A stretch of 64,000 nt of DNA from Typha latifolia (Eukaryota > Streptophyta > Magnoliopsida > Poales > Typhaceae). This document shows, piece by piece, positions 1-13,409 of this stretch. The DNA lies in assembly GCA_019914945.1 (NCBI GenBank), contig CM034100.1, positions 17,619,096-17,683,095 of the forward strand, in the 5' to 3' direction. Under the pieces are notes generated by a model. That model made no database searches, was not told the origin of the DNA, and was given only the letters and a program-made list of their open reading frames with translations. The position numbers were made by a program, and so were the translations under genes. Position 1 is the first letter of the stretch. Each line of letters opens with the position of its first letter.

Positions 1-3000
1 ACTTGAAGGCAGGCTCCATGCTTCCCTCAAGACTGGAAATATTCAGCAAGTGGAAATGCAAACAGATGAAAGAGCACAAAGCAAAGGTACCTGGTGGTGT
101 CCGCCAGGGGATTTGGTTGCACTTCAACTTCTCCATCAAATTTTCTTGGGAAGCTGAATTTGTCTTTGGATTGACCAAGGCTTCCAGCTTAGGGGGAAGA
201 TTATTTGCTGTAGGTGCAATGGGAAGATTATTTTCTGCAGGCGCTAAAGGTTTAAACTCCAGAGACTTTTTTAGGTGAGGAAGTTGAGATATTCTGGATG
301 CAGGCAATATGGTGCGGATGTGGGAACCAGAAGAAAATTTATCATTTTCTATTTTAGGGAGTTTATCTTCACTATCTAAGGCATCGGTCTTGCCATACTT
401 ATTCTTCATGAAAATTGCACGCATTTTTGCCTTTTGAATGTCATCAGCTGATAGTGGTCTGCTATTGTTTGTCACCACTGTTCTGGCAACCTGCACATTT
501 CTGCCTGCAGTTTTACGATCAAGCTGCTCCACCAGTAAAACTTTTCTGCGTTCTTTAGTTTCTGAAAATGGTTAAGGAATTTACTGTCCAAAAAGGTAAT
601 GAGTTCACAATTAATCGCTAAAGAACATAGAACAAGTAGATTTACTATAATAAGTCATCTTAAAATTATGTTCATTGGACACTGTTCCCTATCAAGATTA
701 AATAATCTAGGATATGTAACAGCATATTCGATAACCCTTTCAGTCTGAACAACTTAGGAAGCACTGAAAAATGAAGTCCATGACATGAATCAGCAACTTT
801 TGTACACAATCTCATTGCCAACCCCACACACCATTGCTTACTTATAGGCTACCAAAAAAAATTCTGACATGTTATTATTTCCATTACAATATGAATAAGG
901 GTATAGGAAGGGAAAGGAAAAGAAAACGTTGAGGAAAAGAAAAGCTGGATTCTGCAGGATTTCCTCTGCATGGGTAAAAGGAAAATAAAAGGATCATTCT
1001 TCTCCTTTCTTCTATACTTTTCACTTCTCTTGTTGAGTTTTTTAGAAGCTTCATGAAAGAGCCAAATTAGTAATATGTCACCGTACAAGAACAAACATTT
1101 TGGATAAGCATTGCTATAAACAGTAGTCACGATAGCGGGAGGTTAAGACAATGCGATGCACATAAACATAAACCCTTATTCCAACCATTTGGTGCAATTC
1201 CTATCTTTTATGATGCACATTAGAAAAAAAAACACATTTTTTCTCATTGTTTTTTAGCCACGTTAGAAGACTTCTGCATGCACATGACATGTTGCAGTCC
1301 CATGTTAGAAGAAAAGCAAAGATTTAGAATGGATGAAAAAAATACTCTAAAGGCCAATCTTAGATTCAGCTTAAGGATACTTGATGATTGGGCACTTCGA
1401 TCATTCTTTTTGCTTGACTCATCTGAAGGTGCTGGGAGAAGCTTTAATGCTCTTTTAGGCTCTGATTTCCTAGATATACACAAACAGAAAGGAGAGAAAA
1501 TTAAGGTTTGAACGGAAAAAAAACTCCATGGACTTGCACAGAACAGGAGTTTTCTTATCACCATATATGATAATCATAAATAAGATGAAACATAGAAGAA
1601 CCAGACTAAAGAATGAACACCTGCTATTTTCCGTATTTTCAGTTAGGGTGAGAATTTCCACCTGACAAGAACGCAAAAGAAAAGTAAGGATTGCTCTAAA
1701 ATAGTGGAGGTTATATTACAAGTTACAATTCTAGATACTTACAGGACTCGCAATTTTGGACTGCCAAGACTCATCACTGAGGATTTCACCAACCCTATAG
1801 ATAGAAATAGGAAGGTCCCAAGAAACTTAGAATATGGAAACAGAAGTACTTCAGGTGTAGAAAGTAAAGGCACACCTTAGTCTGCTAACAATCTCCTTCC
1901 GTGCATCCTTGCCAAAATTTGAATGAGGTTTCTTCAAGGCCTGGCTTCGTACAAACAGTTTGCTCAATCTTGAGAGAAGAACTCTGGCTTTATTTGATAT
2001 ATCTGATCTTCAGATAAGATAAGATATGTTAAATAGGCCAATTAGAGAAAAAGCAGTGAAAGATAGATTATTTAAACAGTTCAGGTGGAAAGTAGAACCA
2101 ATCAATGTGAAAAAATAAAATAAAATAAAACTTAATATAAATAAAATAAAACTTAGTATAAACATCAGGCTCCTTGCAGAAAAATTCATTAGTAATACAC
2201 TGCCAAACAAATTGCTCTCAGGAATAGAATATTTCTCTTAAATTAATCTATACCACTTTCAACAAGTTGGCAACAAAACATTAACAGGAGTCATTCAACA
2301 AAAATCAGTTCCTAATTATCACGCTTTAGTCTAGTTGGCCGAAGATGAAGCTTACTCAAGGACACAATTCCATGCAGTATTGAATCAGGGCGGAAAGCAT
2401 ATCCATGTCAATTATAACTAAGGAAAACATATCCACGCTATGTTAGAACATTTGTGTCCACTATACAATCACAACTTTTTTGTTGGAAGAATAAGGGCGA
2501 TGGATTCTTGTAGATATAAGATATTCATGGTTGGGCTAAGCTCACCTGCCATAACACAGCATGGAAAAGTTGCATCCTAAATTAATAATGACATGTGAGA
2601 TTGTAAAAAACAATACTAAAGCACTCATTTTTTGAAAACTCATCTTGTCTTATGGAAACAAAATCTCCATACTAAGTGGACGTACAACACGAGTTACTGC
2701 CACTCCATGAAACCTCAGCAGCTTACATGTGAGAAAGCTATTACCATGGCAAGCTTTAACCTAGCCTCCAATTACAGATAGCAACAAAAGAAATAAATAT
2801 ACAGCCTCTGTCCTACAATGAGACACTACCACATATAATATGCTTGAAAAAACAATTTTAATCAATTCTTGGCAGTCTATAAAACAAAAGCTTACATAGC
2901 TTTTCTGACTTTGCAGAAAGGGGATTCTTTTCAAGAAGAGTACATTCAACTTTTTATGGACCAAAAACCTATAAAATGTACGAGTGATTGAATAGAATTA

Positions 3001-6000
3001 TAGAATCGACTGACTAAATTGCCCACTAATGACTGTTTGAGTTTTCTTTTAGTAAATGAACTTTACTAATACCTAAACAAAACAAAAAGAATCAACAGAA
3101 AAGAAAATTACAGATTCAAGCAAGACATAAAAAGACAAATGCTCATTGTCAAAAATCCTCGAAAGAAAATAAAATTAAAAGATTAATCCATCTGAAGAAA
3201 GATAATTGATCATTTATATCTTGCGCACAATGCCCTCCCTCCCCTTCCCCATGTCATCCAACAATGGAGAATAAATATTCCTACAATCTAGACTCAACTC
3301 TCGGGCAGCTGAACATAACTTATAGTGCTTTTATTATCTATATGCAGCAACTTATCCAACCATCCTCTCATATCAAAAAGAAAAAGGTGCAACATGAAAC
3401 TTAAACCAACTAAAAAGTGAAGGCATATTTAGCACGCAATCACTTGATAGATCACAGCAATTCATATAATACTCCCTCCTACAAACATTATACAATTAAG
3501 GCTATGAGATCGATGATCTTCCAAACATGATCATGGAAAATGTTATTCTGTAATCAATATCTACACACCTGATGTCCTATAAAACCGCAACCTGTTGACA
3601 GTTTGCAGAATAGCTGACATCTGTATGGGCAAAGCTTTATGTAGTGGCAGGTGACAAAGAACCTATACATGGCAAAAAAAGGGGTTAAAAAAAAACTATC
3701 ATATGGACAACAAACATGCATAAGTAACAAATGATAAGGACCTTAAAAATAGTAAGCAGCACAGTAGTTTGTTCTTCTGTAGCTGCTTCGCTCAACCATG
3801 TTGCTAAAATGGTAAGACCTCCTTTTGATAAAAACCTGAAGATTCGATAGACAATTCCTGAGATCATGTGACATTCACAACCTCCAAACATCATAAATTG
3901 GAAGGATAGCATACCAGTTTAGAACTGCTAAGTCATTAATTTGGAGAACCCATTCCATCAGTTTCACCTGCCCTGAGAATGTTTCTTCCTTCCTCATTAG
4001 AGTAACAATGTCATCCAAGAACTTCTTATCTTCAGAGTTAACACCAGGAATAGCTTCAGCTGGCAATGAGGATAAAGGAGTTGCCTCAACAGGGTTAGTA
4101 GCATCAACTGAATGCACAATGACCTGTTGGACATCTTTGACAGCATTAAGGATCCCAGAGTTTATAGGGACTACTGAAGGTTCCTTAGTTGTCAGAAGCT
4201 CAGTAGTATTTACAGGTGTCTCTTTTCTAGCAGGCACAGATGGATCTGAGCCATCAGACAACAGATGACTAGATGCCCTAGATGCCTCTAATATGGTTGC
4301 TTTCTCACGTGACAAGCTTACAAGCTTTCTCACCCTTGAACGTTGACCAGCAAAAAAATCTCTAACCTACACGTTGGCACATCAGCTGATTGTAAATGGC
4401 CATGGGCAAATCAGTGCAAGATATTTTAAAGGAAAAGAAAAGAGAGAGTGAACAAAGAGAATGCACTGCTCATAGCCTTTAACATGACAACATGAAAAGA
4501 GAAAAGTAACATAAGAACTGATACATAAATCTGTAAAATTCAGATCACACTGACAAGATTTAAGAAAATAACCTGCGTAACTGTCAGCCCACAAAGAGCG
4601 CTAATTTCCCGAGTTTCTTTTTTCCCAATATTATCCTTAATAGAGAAAACTGACTGCATGTATTTCACTGCTTTTGGATTCAGCAAATCCCTTGGCTTTT
4701 TCCCTGTAAAATGCAGCAAAAAATTCCTATATAACCCCCTACATTCAGTGCCATCAAATAACTACTAGAGACTAAACAACATTAAGAAAATAAAAAAAAA
4801 ACAACGATAACTACAGAAAGTGCTTACATATAGGAGGAAAAGGAGATGCAAACAATTTAAACAATTATGACTTTTGTTGCAACTAATTGTGGTCGGCTAG
4901 GCCACTAGATGAATCACTTTCCTCCACTATTTAATTCACAGCTTCACATTAAATTGAGTGTTGTCCTGTCTTTTCTTACTAATTCCACCTATATTGGCTT
5001 TTTTCTTCCCCTCCCTCTTCTAATTTAATGAACAAGAGGCTATAGAACCTTAAGACAAAAGTACACCTAACCTGAATCTGATAAATTAGATATACATGCA
5101 AGAAAGGAACTGAACTATTTCATGAACTGATTTTATTGGTCACAGAAAATATCAACTACAGTGTCTCTACAAAACAAGTACTTACCAATTTTAATTGACA
5201 ATGCACCAGCAGCCTGCATGGGAAATAAAAGACAATATCAGTTTGTCTTTGATATTATTGAATTAAAGATGTTGTAATATGGAAAGCTAGATTAGATAGC
5301 ATCAAAAACATAGCTCTAGACTGTATCAAAATGTTAAAAGTTATAGAACAAAAAACATAAGATTACAAAAAGGGAAAAAGCAAACATGTATGGAAGCATT
5401 GATTGTAGTGACATGAAAAATTTACAGCCTTGTTTAACCAAGTTCCTAGAAAGACAAGAAACAGGCTGGCATAGGTTAGCACAGAAGAACACATTGATCC
5501 CAATGCAAATTTCCTGTATCCAATCAGCATAGACATGCAGCATGCCTAATAGACAACTACACATAGAATTTAAACCCTGCAATATACTACAACTTTTCAC
5601 TAAGCATCAGAAGCAGGAGAAACATGGAAATAACCAAGAGGTGCACCTCCTCTTTAATGTCTTTTCCTACATAGTGTTGTCATAAAAAGAGGAACCATAC
5701 TAAACAAGAAAATCTAGGAAAGGAATGGTGCTACATCTTTTTGTGTCAAAGATTCAGATGCTTGTGCCGCTTAAATATTTAGAATGACTTATGAGAGTTT
5801 TCATAAACAACAGGAAAAATCCTATAATAAATTCTTCCATACCATATAATGTTATCATCGATTTCTGCTTCTAACCTTTGATTAGTTCTTAGTTTTATCA
5901 ACCTTCCTAGAACAACAAACAAAGATAGCATGCAACTTGAAAATCAGTTATCTAAATGTTGGCAAAGAAGGCTCGAGCCAAAAAGGGAAAATAACACATT

Positions 6001-6439
6001 ACTACGAAGAAGAGCTCAAGATATCAAGGCTCTATCCAGAAATTATTGCTAATAAACGCGCAGAAGAAGATATCTCTCAACAATTACATGATGAAGAAAA
6101 ACTCATAACTTCATCAAAGCCAAGATTCCAACTTTTCACAGCCCAAGCATGAAACATTTCTGTATTTTCGCGTACCATACAAGAAAACAACGAATCTGAC
6201 AAGAAAGCAAGGAAACCCTAAAAAGGTTAAGGAAATCAATCACATACCATCTCTTGAGCGAGGGGGTTGACGCCGGTGAGCTTGCATTGGGCGACCACCA
6301 GCCTCTGGAGCTGCTCGATCTGGCTGTGGAAGAGCTCCTTCTGCGAGTCGACGAGCCCCGCGAAGGACTCCATTGAGCTGGCAGCTATGGCATCCGATTC
6401 GTCGAGACCACCCGCCGCGGCCGCAGGGACGAGAGCCAT
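1..6439 (-). CDS. LD: LUMINIDEPENDENS homeodomain protein, N-terminal 601 codons (cut by window start)
   Basis: Nuclear homeodomain protein of the autonomous flowering pathway; in Arabidopsis it helps repress FLC. Exons on the minus strand: 6248-6439, 5186-5213, 4573-4703, 3915-4366, 3742-3835, 3569-3662, 1876-2002, 1743-1794, 1621-1661, 1381-1469, 91-561 and 1-32, the last running off the window. All junctions are GT-AG and every phase agrees, giving 601 codons. Residues 30-64 hold the family motif LVDSQKELFHSQIEQLQ. A degenerate homeodomain spans about 70-134, with VRDFFAGQRSRVRK as recognition helix. A TFIIS-N-like helical region follows at about 240-350 (WFLSKGGLTILATWLSEA). The motif RPLSADDIQKAKMRA lies in exon 11. 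The start is the first ATG; the frame upstream runs open to a TTG without another ATG. Exon 9 is only 41 nt and intron 11 only 58 nt. The C-terminal third lies outside the window. Family assignment is by recall of Arabidopsis LD and is strong. Confidence 0.93.
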
Positions 6440-6720
6440 CAACGATCCCAACGGCGACACCGCGCGAGAGCCCAAGCATTAGGGCTCCGACGAAGGGATT
6501 AGAAGGTGTAACCCCAGATGGGAGACAGTGAAACCAAAAACAAAAAAAACACGAGAAAGGGCCGCACAATTAGGGTTAGGGTTACGTTTCCGGCGTTGCG
6601 AAGAGAAGAGAGAGGAAGAGAGAAGCGCAGCCTAAGAACGAGAGAGGAGAGAGAGGAGAGGAGAGGAGGGAGGAGAGAGAAGAGAGAGAGAGAGAGAGGG
6701 CGATCGCTTAATCCGCTATA
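6440..6720 (-). promoter_or_regulatory. LD 5' leader and proximal promoter
   Basis: Read on the minus strand, this stretch is CT-rich (GA-rich on plus, about 6597-6703) and carries a telomere-like AACCCTAACCCTAAT at 6569-6583, close to the telo-box found in leaders of many housekeeping plant genes. No clear TATA box was seen. The transcription start is inferred to lie near 6700. Confidence 0.45.
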
Positions 6721-8264
6721 AGTCTATAAACCAAGGGAGAAAACAGCCGGCGCGCTTTATTAACCAAAGAAATATCTAATTTTGCTATCATTGCTTGTTT
6801 TCCCATTTTACGCTTTCTCGTTAGATGGCAACAGTGGAGCGGATTCTGAGTCTACGCAGGATCCGAAATATAAATCCGATAACCGAATTACCATGCGGAA
6901 TTTTAACTAGATGAGACGTTAGCAAATTTTTGTTCAATAGATCAAAGATGTACATGGCAAAAGAATTGGCCATTATTTCCTCAACCTACACATTGAGTTT
7001 ACCTGAGTCCACTCTACTCATATCTTAATTTTTGCCCTCATATGTAGTGTAGTCCCTCTGCTGGGCTGATCTCAGATGGATACTTGGTGGTATTCATGGC
7101 GGTGGAGGACTAGAATTTTGTTAACCTCATATACCTGCAGGTTTAATTTTGAGAATGGGTGAACTTAAGTGGAGTCATTCACTTCCTTCTCTGAGTCTGC
7201 TTGGGCTCTTGCTTTCAATCCTAACAAACATATCTCGGTCAATCTAGCAGACATAAATAACTTGTAGGAATTGGTAGCCTGGAGAAGAAGCAAATGGAAT
7301 CTATTGACGAGCAGATTCCACATATCCAAGATGATAACTGCTGAATCTTAGTGTGTGCTCTCAGATTTAGGCATGAGGATCAACTTCTAAAAAGCGAAAT
7401 TTACTGGCAGAAACATTCTCCAATCAAATGTAGTTCATAGACAACTCAATTGAATCAGTAACATCAGAATTGTAAAGCCAGCTAGGGTGAAGCATGCATA
7501 AAGTACACAAAGAACAATCGAGGAAAGATAAACTCATGGTAAGCTTACATTAAACTAGCTATTATCTACAAGAAGAAGCAATGCATTGTCACACGTAGAA
7601 AATTTACATAAACAAATGAAAGGCAGGTTAAATATGGGGGAAAGTGCGAGTGATGTCAGGGAACCAGCATCTCCATTCCAAAGCATTCAACACTGTATAA
7701 AGAACTTCAAAACTGATTACAGCTTTTTCCATAGCAACATCGATTTCATTCACATTGACTCCAATAAAGATCAAGTTCAGATCATCCAGAAAACTGCCCC
7801 TTGTCATTCCACTGATTAGCTCAGCACATGATAGCCTTACACGCTATATAAGGAAATTAGAAGTTCTAGAAAAAGATAGCCACCGCCCAACCCTGTTTTA
7901 AAAAATAAGGGACTGGACTCAAAACAATGATAATAGCCAAGCTTTCAGACCCAGACCCAGCTATTCGAGATCAACAATATGTCAAAAGAAGTGGCAAATT
8001 CCAGATTCAAAAGAGTAAGGAATGATTTCATAATGCAGTGTTTACATGTTACCGTATGTCAAGACTTTGTCAGGCAGAAGCTTATTAGAATGATTCAGCT
8101 TGTTGGAACTGGAGGCTTGCCAAATCCTGCATTGCAGGGTCTAACAGAACCACACAGTCCATCTGAAACTCTAACTGATACTCTCATGATACAAGGCATC
8201 CAAAAGAATAGAGCAAACTTACAACAAAAGAATATATCAGGGTCAAAAAGAAAATTGACGTATT
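6721..8264. other. Intergenic, LD promoter side and carrier 3' side
   Basis: No convincing gene. ORFs here (for example 7586-7819 and 7979-8449 on plus) have no recognisable domain; the latter overlaps the carrier's last exon in antisense. The part nearest 8264 should contain the carrier's 3' UTR, since that gene runs leftward. Confidence 0.5.
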
Positions 8265-9542
8265 TCACGTCAATGTTGACTCTAACCAGTCTGAAATGTA
8301 CTCATAGGACACGAACGTCACAGCAGCAGCTGGAGCAGATTTTACTAGAGAAGGGAAGATGCCTTTGTAAAGGCCAGCCCACCCCTCCTTCACCACAATC
8401 TCTTTCAGGGCATGGTACATGTTCTTATAGGTTTCGCTCTCAATCCTAGCCCCATACTTCGGGTGTCGTTGTAATCCCTCAATCTGCAGTGTCATGAAGA
8501 AAGACAAATGTAGCATAAAATCATATAAGCAACACAGAAAAATATAAGAAATACAAACATTATGCATCAACAAAAGTATCAGATACATTCAGTTGTCCAG
8601 TTGATAATACACATCAGGAAAATTAATGCCTAGCCAAGCCTAGTAAAAGAGCTTGACAGCAGATGTCAGGATAGCATCCACTCTGTAAAGTTATGAAGGG
8701 CACCAAAGAAAACAGAAGGGCCTGACCAGTGTTTAGTGTTTACTGGTTAAATATTTAAACAATATCTCTTAACATGAGAGTTGTCAATATTGTGAACTTT
8801 GAATTTAATGGTTAATTGGCACAAAACTTAAACCAGATAGGTCAACATCAGTATCCTCAGTTAAAGGCACCACTATGGATCTTCACATTTTGACAAGACT
8901 AATAGATGAATGTGTGACTTATATGTAAGTTAGTGAACCCACAAAAGGAATAAACAATGTATTATACCAAGGACATATCCAACATTATCTTCATTCAATA
9001 TTTAAGATACTTGTGAACTGAGAAAATTTTTAATTATATGCATGCATAAAGTAGTCCTAAGAGAAAGATGTCATGACACAAGTACTCTTTGGTTGTAATA
9101 CTTTGTAAAATTTACATGAACGGAAGGATCCTCTTTAGGACATAATATGGGTTACCTGGAACCTCTTCTTTACAACATCAAGAGGGTGGCACACAGACTT
9201 AGCAAATGCTCCGGCTGTAACCCCACAGAGAAATAGCTGGAAGCTTGAGATAGACTCGTCTTGCCTAATTGCACTAAGATCAGACAACCTGCGCCTATTC
9301 CATTCCTGCAAGGACAAATTCAACTAAATATTGGTAAACAATCCAATCTACAAATATATGGCATAATAGTATGAATAAAAATACCACTATTACTTTTGAT
9401 ACAAAAAACAACGATGGCCGTGCCAGTGGCGTATTAGCACATGACACGAGGGGTGCCTCGCGGCACCCCTCCTAATAGCTTCGCAGTTCACCGCTCGCAA
9501 CCCCCACCAGTCGGGTGCCCTAGCCTAAAGAGAAAGAAAGGT

Positions 9543-9573
<31 letters not shown>

Positions 9574-9752
9574 TCGGACCGGTTGATTAAAAGCATAAGT
9601 TGTGAGTGGCAGATCTCTCTCTTAACCTTTCTTCCTCCTTAGGCTAGGGCACCTGATTTGGGTGGTGGTGGGGGGCAAGCGGCAGGAGCTTGGACGGCAG
9701 CGAGTGGCGATGGCGACTCGGCAAGCGATGAAGAGTAAAAATGAGTCATCCC

Positions 9753-9792
<40 letters not shown>

Positions 9793-12059
9793 GGGCACAG
9801 TTCATGCCTGTGGCACGATCATACTTGATGAAAAGAAAATAATGGTGTAGATCTTGCAACAGCTGACCATATTGCAGGTTTTCTCATTACTTATTTCAAG
9901 GATGGACACTGAAGCCCATAATTAAATATTAAATATTAAATTACTCCAAATTTGATAAGACAGTAGTCTATATAGCTCAGAGCATCTGAATTATACTTCC
10001 ATTTTTCAGTATATGGTCACAGGAAACGTACTACTGGATCCTGATTAATATCTTTGACATTTGGTAATCATACATTTAAATAATGAAAGACATAACAGGG
10101 CTGACACAGAAATATTGATTGAAGATGTTAAGTCATTGACAATTCTAAGTATGGAGAAGAAAATATAGTGGATAAGTATATCTGTTTACAGCCACCAGCA
10201 TTACTGAGAATGATATTCAAGACTACAAAATCAAAGATAATTATGTCTGATCACAGATTGCAAGGAACATAAAAAATGACCAGCTAAAGATGTGCATGAA
10301 GCCTCATTGGAACACGCAGCAAGTTCCAGTTGTATGGTATACAATGGAGATTCAAGTGCTTTTTCATATATACACTATGTCCAGTTGCACTGGAAGATGG
10401 CTGGAGTTAACATTGACCAAATAAGCTTAAAAGCAGAGTTACATCAAATTGCATGATATATGGAGCATCTCGTCAAAAACGTATAACCTTGTTAAACATG
10501 ATGCAAAGCAAGAGAAAGACAAGTGTGACCACTAAAATTAGTAAGCATTGGGTTTTATTGATTTCACGGTAAGGCAACGACAGATGCACTTTACATTGTA
10601 ACCAGTTGCATTTCTCATTAAAGATCATCATCAACTTTCAAGGATAGCAAAACTAACAAGGATATAAGTTCCAGATATACCATCATCCATCGCTTTAACG
10701 TGTCGTATGAACCAAATTGCAAACCAGCATAAGGAACGATTTCAACAAGTGTTGGTGACAGCCCATAATATAACCCTTGAATACCACGGGTATTAATAAT
10801 GTCAATGAATGCCGATCTCATGGTGGGATATACCTATATAAAAAAGAGCCACATTGTCAAAACCAGGTCTCTTCATTCATCAAGTTCATTTCAAACCTTT
10901 TTCCTCTCTCTCCATTATGATACATTATAATGATATATTGGTATTCAATAGTGGAGAAACATTTTGATGATGCTTTATACCAATATAATGATACACAAAC
11001 CATTTCAGCAGGTTCTTCTATACTATAAAGAAATTCATATATTTCATCAAAACAAGAGCTATTTGCACAAAGTAGATGTAGACAAGCTTTTGATATTCAA
11101 GAAAATGTTTCTAGTTTCTACAATAGAATTCACGCACAAATAAACACCTAGCTAGAACTCCTAACTGAGGTTAAGATATCAAGGTCAAACCTTGAAACTT
11201 AGTGAACATATACAACCGTAGGATCAAATCAAGTTCGACAGTATGAGCGACAAGGTTTCAATATGAAGATTATTCTCATCAAATGACAACTCGTAATGAA
11301 TGAAAGCAATTAGCAACTTAATCATTATTCCGGAGCAGACAACAAGAAAAGAAAAATTAGTACATACTTTTGGTTCACCCTGTGATGCTAAAATGGTCCG
11401 TAAAAGATCAAAGGGATATGATCCTAATGTTGCTGCACATCCTGCTAATGCTCCACTTACGTAAGATAAATAAGGACTCAGGTGCAGATGATCCTCTGGA
11501 AAGGAGCAATAATAGATAAGCATGTTGAGTAGGAATAAGCGAAAAACAGTAGAGGGTTAGAAACTAAAAGTCAAGGAAAGGGATGACATACAAGGCATTT
11601 CCCATACCTGTCTTGGATGAACCAGCCGCAAAAGTTTTAAACTTGTGTAAAACTGTGAACTGAATAGCAGTGTAAGGCATGTACATGAGTAGAGCAGGAA
11701 CATTTCCTCTCCAAAAACCCTGGATAGATAAAAACTTCAAAGAGTTACCACAATTTTTATTCCACTACTCCTATAATTATCTTTCGATGGTTTTTGTGTG
11801 AAAAACTAAAGGAAACACAAATAAAACAAATGAAAATAAGTAATTAAGCAGATAAAATGGCAGGATGACTAGAAGCTACATGCTAATATAAGCAACCATA
11901 GTAGAATTACAGGACAAAACAATGTTACTCGTTAAGTACCAAGAATCCTAATAAAATAACAAAAGTATATTCAGGTGAAAATACAAATCATATAGCTAAT
12001 TAGAGCAAAAGAACAAAAACAGAAGAAAAGGCAATAAAATGAGAAGTGTGTATACATAA

Positions 12060-12097
<38 letters not shown>

Positions 12098-13409
12098 AAG
12101 TTCCTGAGGTTACATTTCTCTGAAGTTTTCCTTTGTCTACAACAGCTCCTCCCCTCATCCAGATAGTCACTCATCAGTTTAAACACCAAAAGCATGGAGG
12201 GATAAACTAAATGAAGTCTAAAAAACTTATACAGGAACCTACCAGATTAAAAAGAAGGTACCCATAAATTGGCTGGACTAGCTGGCATATAGAGAAATTT
12301 TATCAGGCTACCTAAGAGACACTGGCATGCTTTCTAGAAATAACTCTAGGCTTAGATAGTTCTAACTTCTAAATGCCCAATAACACCTCAGTAAGTTCTA
12401 TATGTAGTGGGAAACGTAACAATAGCAGCATGGTTAAGCCTTAGCTTCCTCCTACAAACAAGCAACTACCATCTTTTTTTATAGAATATGAGAGAGCAAG
12501 TTGTTTTTACTTTTTCATTTTCAGTATAAGCCACTTCTACCAATATAACATGGGCAGGATTTATTAGAAACTTCTATTATCAACCTAAAAAATTAAAAAA
12601 AGGAGCTAATCCAAGGAAGGTAGAGAGTAAACAATAAAATTGGTCCGAAGAGAGATACCGGCAAACCTTCCTCTCGGAAAATATCTCTGCTTGCTTGCAA
12701 GATTCCAGTATATTTTGACGGTGCATACAACTCCCTTTGGAGAACAGCCCATGAAGATGTAGGCTCCAGTTGAACCTGCAAGGAATCAGCAAAACAACTC
12801 TTTATTTCCCCCGCTATTTATTAGGCCATGAAAGCTCGAAGATATATATAACTCAAAAAAGGTTCACGATAAATCTCAAGCGTGTCCAAAGGAACTAGTG
12901 AACAAAAATAGTAGGTCATTTAAAGACATAACATTGGCATTTACTGGCCGTGATTTTACGGCTGTGCTAGAACTAAGTAAAAGAAGAAAGAAAGCATAGA
13001 ATGCTCCAATCTCCAAATAAGCCAAATAAGCAGGGTTCAGTTTGTACAATTACAAAGAGGAGTGTTCAAAAATCGAATTCTATGTTAACATAATGTATCC
13101 CACGTATCCCATGAGCTACGATCAAGATAAAATCTATGTTACGAATAATGTTCTGCCACATTCAGTACCCTGCTTAAACCTACATCAATCGAACCGAGTG
13201 CCTACTCCACCTCTTCTTCCACATAGTTAAAAAAAGATCAAACGAAACAAAAGAATAGAATCATTAACGACATGTAAATCCAAATCGCAAACCTGAAACC
13301 TAATCTTGATCACATCCAACGGCGACGTGACCGTCCGAGAGATCCCTCCAGCGATCGCTCCCGCCAAAGAATCGATGAACGCCCGTTTTAGCTGCCCGGG
13401 CTCTTCCAT
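8265..13409 (-). CDS. Mitochondrial thiamine diphosphate carrier (SLC25 family), complete
   Basis: Inner mitochondrial membrane carrier of the SLC25 family, expected to import thiamine diphosphate for pyruvate and 2-oxoglutarate dehydrogenases. Seven exons: 13293-13409, 12659-12775, 11608-11719, 11368-11495, 10681-10833, 9156-9305 and 8265-8483. They sum to 996 nt, so 331 aa plus stop, close to the Arabidopsis homologue. Three tandem repeats of about 100 aa each carry the carrier signature PxDxx(K/R): [24 protein letters not shown] and [11 protein letters not shown]. Family-specific stretches include the N-terminus [33 protein letters not shown] and the C-terminus SDWLESTLT. There is no cleavable presequence, as usual for carriers. 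The start is the first ATG of exon 1. Intron 5 (9306-10680) holds a foldback repeat. Substrate is inferred from orthology to the plant TPC group (At5g48970 type). Confidence 0.93.
9415..9800. repeat. Nested inverted-repeat (foldback) element in carrier intron 5
   Basis: GC-rich island in an AT-rich intron. Arms at about 9511-9542 and 9625-9656 are reverse complements with few mismatches (core TGCCCTAGCCTAA / TTAGGCTAGGGCA). An (AG)n tract at 9543-9566 lies inside the left arm, and a (CT)n tract at 9757-9790 lies outside the right arm. A separate perfect hairpin with a 9-bp stem, AGGGGTGCC and GGCACCCCT, sits at 9449-9470. There is no coding capacity. It resembles a non-autonomous foldback element or MITE, but no family was identified and no clean target duplication was found. 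Confidence 0.5.
12065..12094. repeat. (GA)n microsatellite in carrier intron 2
   Basis: About 15 perfect GA units in the intron between carrier exons 2 and 3. Confidence 0.9.

Noticed and set aside
6240..6569. 109-aa minus ORF over LD exon 1
   Set aside because: Wrong frame; the LD frame holds the conserved LVDSQKELFHSQIEQLQ motif and joins exon 2 in phase.
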